64,000 nucleotides of DNA from G963675935 sp963675935 (GCA_963675935.2 OY780964.2:186001-250000), one strand, 5' to 3'; shown: positions 37,888 to 46,684, counted from the stretch's first letter. A program made the numbers and translations. The notes: generated by a model not told the origin, from the letters alone.

Positions 37888-39336
37888 TTGAATCTGGAAG
37901 AACTTCAGACAATTGCTTCTGGTGGCGAGTCCGAAAAGGTGGAGTTCAAACGCTCCACCGGACAGCGGACTGATGCCTGCAAGGCGGTCTGCGCCCTTGC
38001 TAACGGCGTGGGCGGTTTTGTGTTCTTCGGAATCACCGACAAGGGTGACATCATCGGCCAGCAGGTTTCCACACATACGCTGGAAGAAGTGGCCAACGAG
38101 CTGCGCCGCATCGAGCCGCCAGCTCTGCCGGATATTGAAACAGTTGATTTGAAGAGCGGCACTACGGTTATCGTCCTGCGAGTGTCCGGTGGCGGCGGAC
38201 CATATACGTATGACGGACGACCGTATCAACGTCACGGCCCAACAACGCGGGCAATGCCACGGCCGGTATACGAGCAACGGCTCATGGACCGCTTGCACGC
38301 CACGAATCGTTGGGAAAACCAACCGGTTCCGAAAGGCGTCACTGTCGCCGACCTGGACGAGGAAGAAATCCAGTTGACCGTTGATAACGCCGTGGACCTC
38401 GGCCGTCTCAAGCCGCTCAAACGCCGTTCTGTCACGTCGATTCTGACCGGTTTGGGATTGATTGTAGATGGTCGCCTGCTAAACGCCGCCGTGGCCTTGT
38501 ATGGCAACAGCCAACGGTTGCAATCACTCTATCCGCAATGCGCCATCCGATTGGCAAGGTTTCGAGGCAAGGATCGTTTGGCTGATTTTGCAGACAATCG
38601 GCAGTATTGGGGCCATGCCTTCGCTTTGCTGCGCCGGGCTGAAACCTTTCTGATTGACAACGTGCCTATTGCTGGCCGCGTCGTTTCGGGCCGAATGAAA
38701 CGCGAGGATCGACCGCTTTACCCGCCGCGAGCTACCCGCGAGGCAGTCGCCAATGCGCTATGTCACCGCGACTACACCGTTCCCGGCGGTGCGGTTAGCG
38801 TGGCCATGTACGATGACCACCTGGAAATCATCAACACGGGCACGTTGCATTTTGACCTGACGCCTGAAAAGCTCGCCAGCCCGCATCAATCCCGGCCGTG
38901 GAACCCCATCATCGCCAGTGTGTTTTATCGGGCGGGGATCATCGAGCAGTGGGGAACGGGCACTCTGAAAATCATTGACTGGTGCCGGGACAACGCCAAT
39001 CCGGCTCCAGCTTGGACCGAGGATAGTGGTTCTGTGGTGGTGACTTTCCGCCCGGCAATCGGATTTGCACCACAAGTCACCCCGGAAGTCACCCCGGAAG
39101 TCACCCCGGAAGTCGCTAAATTGCTCCCAAAATGCCAGATGCCGATGGGCCGAAAAGCACTGCAAAAGGAACTTGGCTTGCTGGATGACGAGCATTTTCG
39201 CAAAGCATATCTATTGCCTGCCCTGGAAGCCGGCATGTTGGAACGCACTATCCCCGACAAGCCCCAAAGCAGCAAACAGCAATACCGGCTGACCGCGACT
39301 GGACGGCAGTGGTTAAGTCAGCACCAGCCGCAGTAG
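37888..39336 (+). CDS. AlbA_2/Schlafen-type ATP-binding transcriptional regulator
   Basis: 482 aa from a TTG at 37888 (an ATG-less start; frame continues cleanly). ESEKVEFKRSTG and ALANGVGGFVFFGITDKGDI are the AlbA_2 (Schlafen) domain, followed by an HATPase_c_4-like region (ATREAVANALCHRDYTVPGG; VYEIIN-like LEIINTGTLHFDLTPEKL) and a GIIEQWGTGTLKI motif. Three tandem copies of GTCACCCCGGAA at 39076-39111 encode a VTPE repeat linker before a C-terminal winged helix. Proteins of this type are common on mobile elements and in defence islands; the target is unknown. Confidence 0.85.
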   Translation: MNLEELQTIASGGESEKVEFKRSTGQRTDACKAVCALANGVGGFVFFGITDKGDIIGQQVSTHTLEEVANELRRIEPPALPDIETVDLKSGTTVIVLRVSGGGGPYTYDGRPYQRHGPTTRAMPRPVYEQRLMDRLHATNRWENQPVPKGVTVADLDEEEIQLTVDNAVDLGRLKPLKRRSVTSILTGLGLIVDGRLLNAAVALYGNSQRLQSLYPQCAIRLARFRGKDRLADFADNRQYWGHAFALLRRAETFLIDNVPIAGRVVSGRMKREDRPLYPPRATREAVANALCHRDYTVPGGAVSVAMYDDHLEIINTGTLHFDLTPEKLASPHQSRPWNPIIASVFYRAGIIEQWGTGTLKIIDWCRDNANPAPAWTEDSGSVVVTFRPAIGFAPQVTPEVTPEVTPEVAKLLPKCQMPMGRKALQKELGLLDDEHFRKAYLLPALEAGMLERTIPDKPQSSKQQYRLTATGRQWLSQHQPQ

Positions 39337-39357
39337 TCCACGCCCCAACGGTGGGGT

Positions 39358-40425
39358 TCAGTGTCCATTGCCAGCCGAGTCAATCTGTGGAAACAGTGCA
39401 TACGATGGGTGTACCGCTTCCTGACGATCAGCATTTTGCCCCCGATGCCAAATGGCCGCATTCAGTGGAAAAGGGTGGTGCTGCCAATGCTCAAGGTCGG
39501 CGGTGGTCGTAAACCATAGCCGATTTTGCAGCGACGATGGCAGCTTGGTGACTGGACCGCGAAGCTCTTGCATCCGCCGTTGGTCATCGTTTCCCGTGCG
39601 GCTACGAGCAACGATCAGAAGTCGAAAAGTCGGCTGTGGGTCGGTAGCCCCGTGACGGCGGTAAAGATTGAGCAGATATTCCTTGCCAGCCGTTGAAGCG
39701 GCCCAGGCCGCATAGCGATTGTATTTCGCCCGGATCTGCTTGCGGTTCATCGTGCCGTTGTCCATCTCGACAAAACAACAGACCATCCCCCCGCTGGCAT
39801 GGCGGAAAAGAAACATGGCGTCCGGCACAAGCCGGCTTTGTCGGTTGCCGACCGTAACCTGGAACGAGGAGTGTTTTGCCAACGACCGCCGCTGGATAGT
39901 CAGCAATTCCAAGTCGGTTCTTCGGTGGATGGTCTGCCAGACGGCCAATAGGAATTCGGTGGTCAGAATCTCGTGGATAATTCTGTCGGCGGAATACCCC
40001 TCTCGGCTGCTACGACCTTGCCGATCAACGCGGGTTGCCTTCCACGGTTTGCCTTGAGCGGAGAGGGATTCCCGGAGCTTTCTGACGCCTCGGCCGGTCA
40101 CGTAATAGACCTTCGGAAAAAGCGGACTGACGCCGCGAGTCGGAGCGACCGCCAGAAGTCGAAGCGACTCCATCTCCTCCAAATGCCGCCGAGCGGTCCG
40201 GTCAGATCGCAAGATGTCGCAGAACCGACGTTGAATCTGAGAAGCAACGGCGAACCGGTTTCGATAGACGAATCCCAAGATGGCGGCAAAGTGTTGCCGT
40301 TCTTTCTTGGCTTTCCTTTTCCGTTCTCGGTAGGCATGGACGGAGTTTAACAGGGAAGGCAACTCCCAGGGAGTCAACGGATGACGACGTGAAACTGCTG
40401 GCTTTTCAATCACAATACACGACAT
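39358..40425 (-). CDS. replication-relaxation family protein
   Basis: 355 aa. The N-terminal winged helix (FVYRNRFAVASQIQRRFCDI, SDRTARRHLEEMESL), PLFPKVYYVTGRGVRKLRES, and DRIIHEILTTEFLLAVWQTI with LVPDAMFLFRHASGGMVCC (a PD-(D/E)xK-like core) match the replication-relaxation family (Replic_Relax), known from plasmids and conjugative elements. It is convergent with the Schlafen-type gene; its upstream region holds the iteron-like repeats. Confidence 0.78.
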   Translation of the reverse strand: MSCIVIEKPAVSRRHPLTPWELPSLLNSVHAYRERKRKAKKERQHFAAILGFVYRNRFAVASQIQRRFCDILRSDRTARRHLEEMESLRLLAVAPTRGVSPLFPKVYYVTGRGVRKLRESLSAQGKPWKATRVDRQGRSSREGYSADRIIHEILTTEFLLAVWQTIHRRTDLELLTIQRRSLAKHSSFQVTVGNRQSRLVPDAMFLFRHASGGMVCCFVEMDNGTMNRKQIRAKYNRYAAWAASTAGKEYLLNLYRRHGATDPQPTFRLLIVARSRTGNDDQRRMQELRGPVTKLPSSLQNRLWFTTTADLEHWQHHPFPLNAAIWHRGQNADRQEAVHPSYALFPQIDSAGNGH

Positions 40426-40797
40426 GACAATACCCTCTTGCTGGCAACAGTGGATTCAATGGAAATGCTCCCAAGGTGCCGAAAACGGGGAGCGGAAGTG
40501 CGAACATAGGGACTGGCGGCCGGCCGGGCAGAGACGGAAGAACGGATGTGTAAAAACACATACAAGCCGGCGCAAGTCAAAGCGGAGCCGGCGGCCGGCG
40601 TCGGCTGCAAATGGTGACGGAATAAGGGATTGGAGAAGAGCCCCTCCCTTTGGAAGTTGGCCACGCTGTGGCCAACCGTTTCTTGCCTAACAGAAGCCGA
40701 AAGCAGTTGTCGTTTTCGGCTATTTTCGGTATGCTTGGAACTCAGATGGAAAGGGCTTGCGATGGTCGGTTGCAGACACGAAAAAAACGTGCCCGAT

Positions 40798-40845
40798 TTG
40801 CACCTTTCGTTGCACCTTTCCGATGCGTTTTGCACCATTTGGTGC
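40798..40845. repeat. iteron-like repeats (TTGCACC x3 plus inverted GGTGC)
   Basis: TTGCACC occurs at 40798-40804, 40810-40816 and 40830-40836, and an inverted GGTGC at 40841-40845. Spacing is 12 and 20 bp. The site lies upstream of the replication-relaxation gene, so it could be a replication origin or the regulator's operator. Confidence 0.5.
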
Positions 40846-40902
40846 GTTTTTTGCGATTCGTAAGTGGTGACTGGATAAGGTTTTACGACAAGACAGGTGG
40901 CC

Positions 40903-40944
40903 CTCACACGGTGGAAGTCGAAGGTTCGAGTCCTTTGCCGCCCA
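40903..40944 (+). other. tRNA-Val(CAC) 3' half (attachment-site scar)
   Basis: The sequence reads as positions 32-73 of a tRNA: anticodon loop CTCACAC (anticodon CAC), 3' anticodon strand GGTGG, variable loop AAGTC, T stem GAAGG/CCTTT with loop TTCGAGT, acceptor strand GCCGCCC and discriminator A. No matching GGGCGGC 5' acceptor is found upstream, so it is not a complete tRNA. A 3' half next to an integrase is the usual scar of integration into a tRNA gene. Confidence 0.7.
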
Positions 40945-41084
40945 CTACCGTAAACCCAGCCGAAACGAGAACTGACGTTACCTGCCGACGGTCGGCAGTG
41001 CGGCCTTAAAGTCAGAGCGAAAAGGGGTAGTCACCACCCCTCTGACAAAAAGGACGTTCTGCCATATCTTCTAAAACCGTTTCC

Positions 41085-42639
41085 GTGCCGAAATATCGGC
41101 ACCACAAGGGTAGCGGCCAAGCCTTTGTACAAGTCAACGGCCATCGCCACTATCTCGGCAAGTGGGATTCGCCCAAGAGCAAGGAAGCCTACTCGCGATT
41201 CGTTGCCGAGTTGGCTGTCAGCCCCGCCGCAACCAAGGCACTACCCCTCGTTGTTACACACAAGTAAGGAAGTGAGGAAGCCACGCCCATTCACGGGCGT
41301 TCCCGCCGAAGGCGGTATTAGGCCCGGCGTTTACGCCGGGTTGTGGGTGTTATACGTAATATGCGTGAGTCAGGCCCGTTCACGGGCCTCGTCGTTAATG
41401 CCGTGACGTCGTTGGTTGGTGTTGCCACGAAGCAGGATCCCCGTAAACGGGGATGACGTATACCGCGTAGCCTAGCCACCTTAACCCGGCGTAAACGCCG
41501 GGCCTAACACCGCCTTCGGCGGACAAGGGCCGTGAACGGCCCTCTCGACTGCTATCCGTCGACTTGTGTGTAACAACGAGGCACTACCCCCGGCTACCCC
41601 CGCGTCACAGTTCACGGTGGTCGAGCTTGTCGCCGCCTACCTCGACTACGCCCAGGGCTACTACCAGAAGAACGGCCAGCCCACCCGCTCGTTGGACAAC
41701 ATCAAGCGGGCAATCGGCGCGGTCACAGAACTCTACGGCCGGGAGCCGGTCGCCACGTTCAGCCCATTGAGTCTCTTGGCGATCCAGCAAAAACTGGCCG
41801 CCGACGGTTCCACTCACAACTACGTCAACAAGCGGGTGGGGGCGATCAAGCGGATGTTCAAGTGGGGCGTCAGTCGGGCGATTGTGCCGCCGACCGTCTA
41901 CACCGCTCTATCGACCGTGGAAGGCTTGCGGATGGGCCGCACAACAGCCAAGGAGTCCATGCCGGTCTTGCCGGTTGACGACGCCCTCGTTGACGCCACG
42001 CTGCCCTACATGCCCCAGGTTGTGGCCAATATGGTCCGATTCCAGCGGTTGACCGGCGCACGCCCCGGCGAAGTCTGCCAGCTTCGGCCCGGTGACGTAG
42101 ACCGAAGCGCCGAGGTTTGGAAATATCGGGTCGCCGACCACAAAACCGCCTACACGGGAAGAGAACGAACCATCTACATCGGCCCGAAAGCCCAGTCGAT
42201 TCTATCGCTCTATCTTCTCCGGGACGCCCAGGCCCATTGCTTCTCCCCGGCCGAGAGCGAGGAAAAGCGGCACGTTGAACAACGGAAGCGGCGAATTACG
42301 CGCGTACAGCCGAGTCAGCAGCGCCGGCGAAAGTCGCGTCCCAAGCGGGTTCCGAGGGCGGCTTACGACAAGAACAGCTATCAGCGGGCGATTGCACGGG
42401 CCGTGGTCAAGGCCAACAAAGAACGGACGGAGGCCGCCGCGGACATGGGCGTCGAGCCGGTTTTGCTCCCGCATTGGCACGCCAATCAGTTGCGGCATAG
42501 CAGAGCTACGGAAGTGCGGAGGGAATTCAACCTTGAGGCCGCCCAGGCGTCGCTGGGGCACGCCAAGGCCGACGTGACGCAAGTTTACGCCGAGCGTGAT
42601 GCCCGGCTGGCCGTGGAGGTTGCAAAGAAAATTGGGTAA
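41085..42639 (+). pseudogene. tyrosine recombinase/integrase split by a MITE (403 aa when rejoined)
   Basis: Parts 41085-41246 and 41590-42639 rejoin in frame on removal of the 334-bp element and one 9-bp duplicate, giving TKALPPATPASQ. The N-terminal strand-rich arm-binding domain (HHKGSGQAFVQVNGHRHYLG) is followed by a SAM-like core-binding domain and the catalytic domain: LTGARPGEVCQLRPGDVD (Arg), HANQLRHSRAT (His/Arg), LGHAKADVTQVYAE (His and Tyr nucleophile). All catalytic residues are present. The gene stands beside the tRNA att scar, so it probably drove the integration; at present only the C-terminal piece without its arm-binding domain could be made. Confidence 0.85.
41247..41580. 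mobile_element. palindrome-rich MITE (334 bp)
   Basis: The terminal inverted repeats are 19 bp and perfect (CTCGTTGTTACACACAAGT), flanked by a 9-bp duplication GCACTACCC (41238-41246, 41581-41589). There is no ORF. Inside are about eight short hairpins, such as CCCGGCGTTTACGCCGGG, CCGCCGAAGGCGG, AGGCCCGTTCACGGGCCT and CCCCGTAAACGGGG, arranged so the left half is roughly the reverse complement of the right. Confidence 0.9.
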
Positions 42640-42717
42640 TTGCACAGTCTCGCATACTCATATTGACATTTCTCAACTTGCACGCTGTGGCGGTGGGCTA
42701 CGGCTGGATGCCGTGAC

Positions 42718-43299
42718 GTGAAACTTGATACCATCATGGCCGGCGGCGCACGCGCCACGTCGCTCGAAGCAATCGAGCGATTTTTCGAGCATTTGACGCT
42801 GCAAGCCGATGGTGTGCATCGTCCCACGCCGCAATCGCCGTGTATGACGGCAGCACGTCGGAAGCAGATCGAACCCGAGGTACGAGACATGGCCAAGCAA
42901 AATCTTCCGATCGGCGTTTTCTGTACTCAAGACATGATGGCGAGCGCCGCCAGCCGTTACCCGGCAAGCGTCCCCGTCGGCAAAATGGAGTTTTCCTTAC
43001 CGTCGGCCGGAGACGATGCGGCATGGCGCGAAACCCAAAAGCGAGTGGCCGCCAGCATTTTAGCCGACAAAGCAAAGCCGTCTGAAAAATGCAAGACGGC
43101 AGTCGGCCTATCACCGGCGGCCAAGGCGTTCGCTGCCGAGTTCAAGCTGCCCGGCCAAGGCGATGCAGCCCAGGCAAAGCCAATGGCAAACCCGACCACC
43201 TCGGCAACGACTTCACCCGAGAAAAAGCCGACCCATGTTGGTATGAAACCAGCAACGGCGGCCTTCGTCCAAGAGTTTTCCTTACCACAATCCAAATAA
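42718..43299 (+). CDS. hypothetical passenger protein with repeated C-terminal motif
   Basis: 193 aa from GTG at 42718, or shorter from ATG at 42736 or 42889. The region from 42889 (MAKQNLPIGVFCTQDMMASA) looks most gene-like. The motif SPAAKAFAAEFKLP near residue 132 recurs as KPATAAFVQEFSLP at the end. No family recognised. Located right after the integrase, so probably element cargo. Confidence 0.5.
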   Translation: MKLDTIMAGGARATSLEAIERFFEHLTLQADGVHRPTPQSPCMTAARRKQIEPEVRDMAKQNLPIGVFCTQDMMASAASRYPASVPVGKMEFSLPSAGDDAAWRETQKRVAASILADKAKPSEKCKTAVGLSPAAKAFAAEFKLPGQGDAAQAKPMANPTTSATTSPEKKPTHVGMKPATAAFVQEFSLPQSK

Positions 43300-43316
43300 G
43301 GACCATCGAACATGCA

Positions 43317-43745
43317 ATGGCAAACGATTATTCCTCCCCCCGGCTACGATTGGTATCGTCGCTGCGAAGCGACTTCATTCGCCAGCTTATGAAAGACGGC
43401 CTGGTCAACCGGTCGTTGTTTGACGAGACCAACCTTGCCGAAATTGAATCGGCCGAGTTTTTGGGCGAACGGCTGAGCTATTACGTTCAGTGGCACCTGA
43501 AGCGGGCGTGGGAGCCGCTCTTGTTTGCCGAGGAGAACCTTTCCGCCATTCGACAACAACGCGACCCGGTGGCGAAGGCGGAGCCGACCCTGAAGGCGCG
43601 CAAGAAGAAGGTTGCTTGCGTGACGGACGGCGGATTGCCGTTCCACAGTTTCGACACGTTGCTTCGCGAACTTGCGCGGCGCAGCCGCAACACATGCCAG
43701 ATCGCGGGCAGCGACTCCTTGCCGCCAAAACATTCCAACAACTGA
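43317..43745 (+). CDS. hypothetical passenger protein
   Basis: 142 aa from the ATG at 43317 (MANDYSSPRLRLVSSLRSDF), chosen because it starts 17 bp after the previous gene; the frame is open farther upstream. It is helical and charged, with a basic stretch (KARKKKVACVTDG). No family recognised; it may be co-transcribed with the gene before it. Confidence 0.5.
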   Translation: MANDYSSPRLRLVSSLRSDFIRQLMKDGLVNRSLFDETNLAEIESAEFLGERLSYYVQWHLKRAWEPLLFAEENLSAIRQQRDPVAKAEPTLKARKKKVACVTDGGLPFHSFDTLLRELARRSRNTCQIAGSDSLPPKHSNN

Positions 43746-43881
43746 CGCGCGCCAACGCGCTGCAAGCCGAGGCGTTGCGGTTGATCGACACGTAGCCAAA
43801 ACGCCGCACCCCGCTGGCAACGCAACGCGTTGCCAGTCATGGGGTTAGCCTTTTCGCTACCGTCGCCGAAGAATCTGCTCG

Positions 43882-44937
43882 TTATCGTTCAGGATTGTTC
43901 TTGCGTGCCTGATCGGCCAGTAGTTGTTGAAGGTGCGCGAGTTGCTTCGTGCTGGCCGAACCTTCGATCGCCCGCACGGCGATTTCCTGTACCTGGGCAT
44001 ACGCCTTCTCGGCCTGTTCCTGCAACCGAGCAAGCTGCTCAGCTTGATCCTTCACCATGCGTTCCAGAGAAACGATCTTTGCCGTCAGCACATTTTTCTC
44101 ACCTTCCAATTGCTGGCGGAGTAGTTCGTCGGCTGCGCGGTGCTGTTGTTCCAATCTCGCGGTGGTTTCGGCCGCCGCTTGGTCGGCCGCGGCCTTGAGT
44201 TCCGCTGCGAATCCGGCGGCGCGAGCGCGTAGCTGAGTCAATTCTTCTTCGCCCGCCGCCAACGCCTTTTCCCGCTCAGCCCACTCTTGCTCCAATTGCA
44301 ACTTCCGCTCCGATAGCTCTTTTTCGCCCTTGGCTAGGGCGTCGTTCAATCGGTCCTGTGCAAGCTGTTGCTCACGGGCCGTGTTGTACTTGTACTCCTC
44401 TGCCTCGCGTTGACGGCGTTTCTGCTCGGCGGCATCTCGCTCCTTGATCTCCTGCTCGCGCTCTTTCCTTTCTTTCTCCCACTCGGTCCGGGTCGCCGCT
44501 ATTTCAGACTCTAGCTGTTCCTTCTCTGCTTGTAACTGGCGTTCCATTTCTTCCTGTTGCTGCCGCTGAGTCTCCATGATCGCCAGCAGCGTAGAAGCGG
44601 ATCGCCCAATTTCGTAGATTTCCTTCAACTCGGCGTCCTTGGCGGCAATGGCGCGGCGAATCTGGCCATATTTGCCGATTTCTTCCTCCAGGCGGTCGGC
44701 AAGCTGGGCCAAAGTGCGGGCAATCGTTGCCTTCATTTCGCCGAGCGACCGCACCACGTCCTCGCTGGACAGCGCGTCGGCCAGGGCCACCGCCTCTCGT
44801 ACTTCCTTGGCGGCGAGACGCTCTTCGGGTTTGGCTTCGGCCTCTTGTCGCTCGGCAACAACCTTTTCCGTGTCTGCAACAAGCTCCACCATCGCCTTCC
44901 GAGAGGCACGTTTCTTCGGGATTGCCTTTTCCGCCAT
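43882..44937 (-). CDS. coiled-coil protein of unknown function
   Basis: 351 aa from the ATG at 44937, with GAGGAC upstream. Almost the entire length is heptad-patterned, Glu/Gln/Arg/Ala-rich coiled coil (for example EQQLAQDRLNDALAKGEKEL and REQEIKERDAAEQKRRQREA), after a basic N-terminus (MAEKAIPKKRASRKAMVELV). No signal peptide. It could be structural or DNA-associated; the sequence alone does not say. Confidence 0.7.
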   Translation of the reverse strand: MAEKAIPKKRASRKAMVELVADTEKVVAERQEAEAKPEERLAAKEVREAVALADALSSEDVVRSLGEMKATIARTLAQLADRLEEEIGKYGQIRRAIAAKDAELKEIYEIGRSASTLLAIMETQRQQQEEMERQLQAEKEQLESEIAATRTEWEKERKEREQEIKERDAAEQKRRQREAEEYKYNTAREQQLAQDRLNDALAKGEKELSERKLQLEQEWAEREKALAAGEEELTQLRARAAGFAAELKAAADQAAAETTARLEQQHRAADELLRQQLEGEKNVLTAKIVSLERMVKDQAEQLARLQEQAEKAYAQVQEIAVRAIEGSASTKQLAHLQQLLADQARKNNPER

Positions 44938-45025
44938 TTCAAAGTCCTCGCTACGGTCAATGAGGTTGCCAAGGGACGCTATGCTATCGACCCGATGGCG
45001 AGTTGTCAAGAATCAGAGCAAACAC

Positions 45026-45164
45026 GTGTGTGGCCAAATTTCCTGGCAAGCTCGGTCATTCTGAGCGCAGCGAAGAATCTCGCCGACGCCACCGAGAAAT
45101 CGAGATTCTTCGCTGCGCTCAGAATGACAAAAAAGCCTATCTGCCAGAAAATATGGCCGCACAC
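45026..45164. mobile_element. 139-bp MITE, copy A
   Basis: Inverted ends GTGTGTGGCCA and GTGTGCGGCCA are flanked by the 8-bp duplication GCAAACAC (45018-45025, 45165-45172). The centre is a long hairpin with GTCATTCTGAGCGCAGCGAA on one arm (one outer base differs). No ORF. Confidence 0.88.
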
Positions 45165-45337
45165 GCAAACACTGAACACATGATCCCTCTTGCAGGACGG
45201 TGCTATCTACTGGGAAATGAGGCCCATGAAAACCTTGAAGTGATGCGGAAAATTTGGACAGTTTTTAGCGGATGAACAAGGTGGATTCGGCCCAAGCATT
45301 CCGGTAGGATAATTCCGGGAGAGGAGACGAATTCACG

Positions 45338-45631
45338 ATGACAAGGCGGCGCAAGACTTTTTCGGCGGATTTCAAGGCGAAAGTGGCTTTGGAGGCGATT
45401 CGCGGCGTGGCAACCACGGCGGAGATTGCTTCACGTCACAAAGTGCATCCGAACCAGATCGCGAAGTGGAAGAAACAGGCCCAGGATAACCTTGCGGCAC
45501 TCTTCGCTGACGGCCGCGCGAAAACGAACAAGGGGGAGGACGACCGGCTCAAGGAGCGGCTGTTCCAGCAGATCGGCCAACTTCAGTTCGAACTGGACTG
45601 GCTCAAAAAAAAAGTCGGAGACGCCGATTGA
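45338..45631 (+). CDS. IS3-family OrfA
   Basis: 97 aa. MTRRRKTFSADFKAKVALEA and TTAEIASRHKVHPNQIAKWK make the HTH_Tnp_1 domain, followed by a leucine-zipper-like LKERLFQQIGQLQFELDWLK. It ends shortly after the A9 slippery run, as expected for an IS3 OrfA that feeds OrfAB by frameshifting. Confidence 0.88.
   Translation: MTRRRKTFSADFKAKVALEAIRGVATTAEIASRHKVHPNQIAKWKKQAQDNLAALFADGRAKTNKGEDDRLKERLFQQIGQLQFELDWLKKKVGDAD
45605..45613 (+). other. A9 frameshift window
   Basis: Nine consecutive A residues at the end of orfA (CAAAAAAAAAG) lie where a -1 frameshift would fuse OrfA to OrfB (SETPIEARRLLVEPEHDRLS), the usual IS3 strategy. Confidence 0.65.
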
Positions 45632-45764
45632 AGCGAGACGGTTGCTGGTCGAGCCGGAGCACGATCGGCTTTCGGTCGCCCGACAGTGCGAATTGCTGGG
45701 CATGTCGCGGTCGGTCTACTACTACGAGCCTTGGCAATGGGATGAGACGGCCCTGAAGGTCATG

Positions 45765-45903
45765 GTGTGCGGCCATTTTTTCTGGCAAGATCGGTCATTT
45801 TGATCGCAGCGAAGAATCTTGCCCGCGCCGCGAGGAAAACGAGATTCTTCGCTGCGCTCAGAATGACGGAATTGCCTATCTGCCAGAAAATATGGCCGCA
45901 CAC
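45765..45903. mobile_element. 139-bp MITE, copy B
   Basis: Same length and ends as copy A (GTGTGCGGCCATTTT on the left), flanked by 8-bp AGGTCATG (45757-45764, 45904-45911). Removing it plus one duplicate restores the IS3 OrfB reading ALKVMRALDEEYTLHP. Confidence 0.92.
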
Positions 45904-45966
45904 AGGTCATGCGGGCACTTGACGAGGAGTACACGCTTCATCCATGCAAAGGCAAGCGGCGGATGA

Positions 45967-46533
45967 CCGAATACCAGCGGCACCGCCTGACGTGTCCTTG
46001 CTGCGGAAAACAACATGCTCGGAATTGCCCGAGGGCGTGCCGCACGGTCAGTCGGGACCGCACTTGATGGCGTTTACGACGATGCTGATGGCCTACTTCC
46101 GCCAGAGCAAGCGGCGGACGGCCGAGTTTCTCGGCACACTGCTGGGCTAGCCGTGCTGTCCGTCGCTGACGGTCAAAATTCAGAATCAGGTGACCGAAGC
46201 GTTGCGGCCGTCGTATGAAGCGTTGGTGGCGGAAATGCGCGTGGCACGTGCCGGGAGTTGTACGAGCATCGCGAATGGCTGTGGATGTTTCTGCGGCACG
46301 AAGGGGTTGAGCCGACGAACAATGCGGGCGAGCGTTCGTTGCGTCATGCGGTGATCTGGCGGAAGCTGTCGTTTGGAACTCAGAGCGCGGGCGGCAGCCG
46401 TTTCATCGAGACGATGCTGACGGTGATCGAGAGCTGTCGCCAGCAGCGTCGCAACGCCTTCGCTTTCATCACGGCCTCCATTGAAGCTCGTCTCGCTCAT
46501 CAATCGGTCCCTTCATTGCTTGCCGGGGTGTGA
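45967..46533 (+). pseudogene. IS66-type TnpC remnant (frameshifted and deleted)
   Basis: HRLTCPCCGK, then in another frame SELPEGVPHGQSGPHLMAFT and MLMAYFRQSKRRTAEFLGTL, then a stop and a deletion, then LWMFLRHEGVEPTNNAGERS and LRHAVIWRKLSFGTQSAGGS are pieces of an IS66 TnpC. The catalytic Glu region (NNAGERSLR) is present, but the ORF is broken by at least one frameshift and a deletion. It is joined directly to the IS3 remnant. Confidence 0.78.
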
Positions 46534-46596
46534 ATGGTTACGTATTGGATGTCAAAGGGCTTGCCATTATAGAAACTTTTATGGCCAGACGCTAAC

Positions 46597-46625
46597 TTGA
46601 CAATCGTTCGCAATAATGCGAACAT
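46597..46625 (+). promoter_or_regulatory. promoter with palindromic operator for the XRE regulator
   Basis: A -35 TTGACA (46597-46602) is followed by a perfect 18-bp palindrome GTTCGCAATAATGCGAAC (46606-46623) that covers the spacer and the putative -10. This is a typical autoregulated operator upstream of an XRE gene at 46685. Confidence 0.55.
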
Positions 46626-46684
46626 ATCGTAAAAGCAGGAACCGATGCCGTGGATACGTGTTGTGTTGTATCGGGAGAGAATCG

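Larger units (their letters stand above)
40426..41084. other. intergenic region with iterons and att scar
   Basis: No supported gene. It holds iteron-like repeats (40798-40845), the tRNA-Val 3' half (40903-40944), and a GGGG-N9-CCCC hairpin near 41025 before the integrase. The remainder is featureless. Confidence 0.55.
45241..45966 (+). mobile_element. IS3-family remnant carrying MITE copy B
   Basis: It begins near TGATGCGGAAAATTTGGACA, with orfA and the start of orfB. orfB is interrupted by MITE copy B, and after the MITE it continues (VMRALDEEYTLHPCKGKRRM) and then joins IS66-type sequence. The right end is missing. Confidence 0.75.

Noticed and set aside
40861..40950. Complete tRNA gene
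   Set aside because: Only the 3' half folds; no GGGCGGC acceptor strand or D arm lies upstream, so it is an attachment scar.
41247..41580. Possible CRISPR array in the palindrome cluster
   Set aside because: The repeats are unequal hairpins with no regular spacer length; the ends, duplication and symmetry fit a MITE instead.
43490..43795. Plus-strand frame overlapping the second passenger gene
   Set aside because: It overlaps 43317-43745 in another frame and has a composition unlike a protein.
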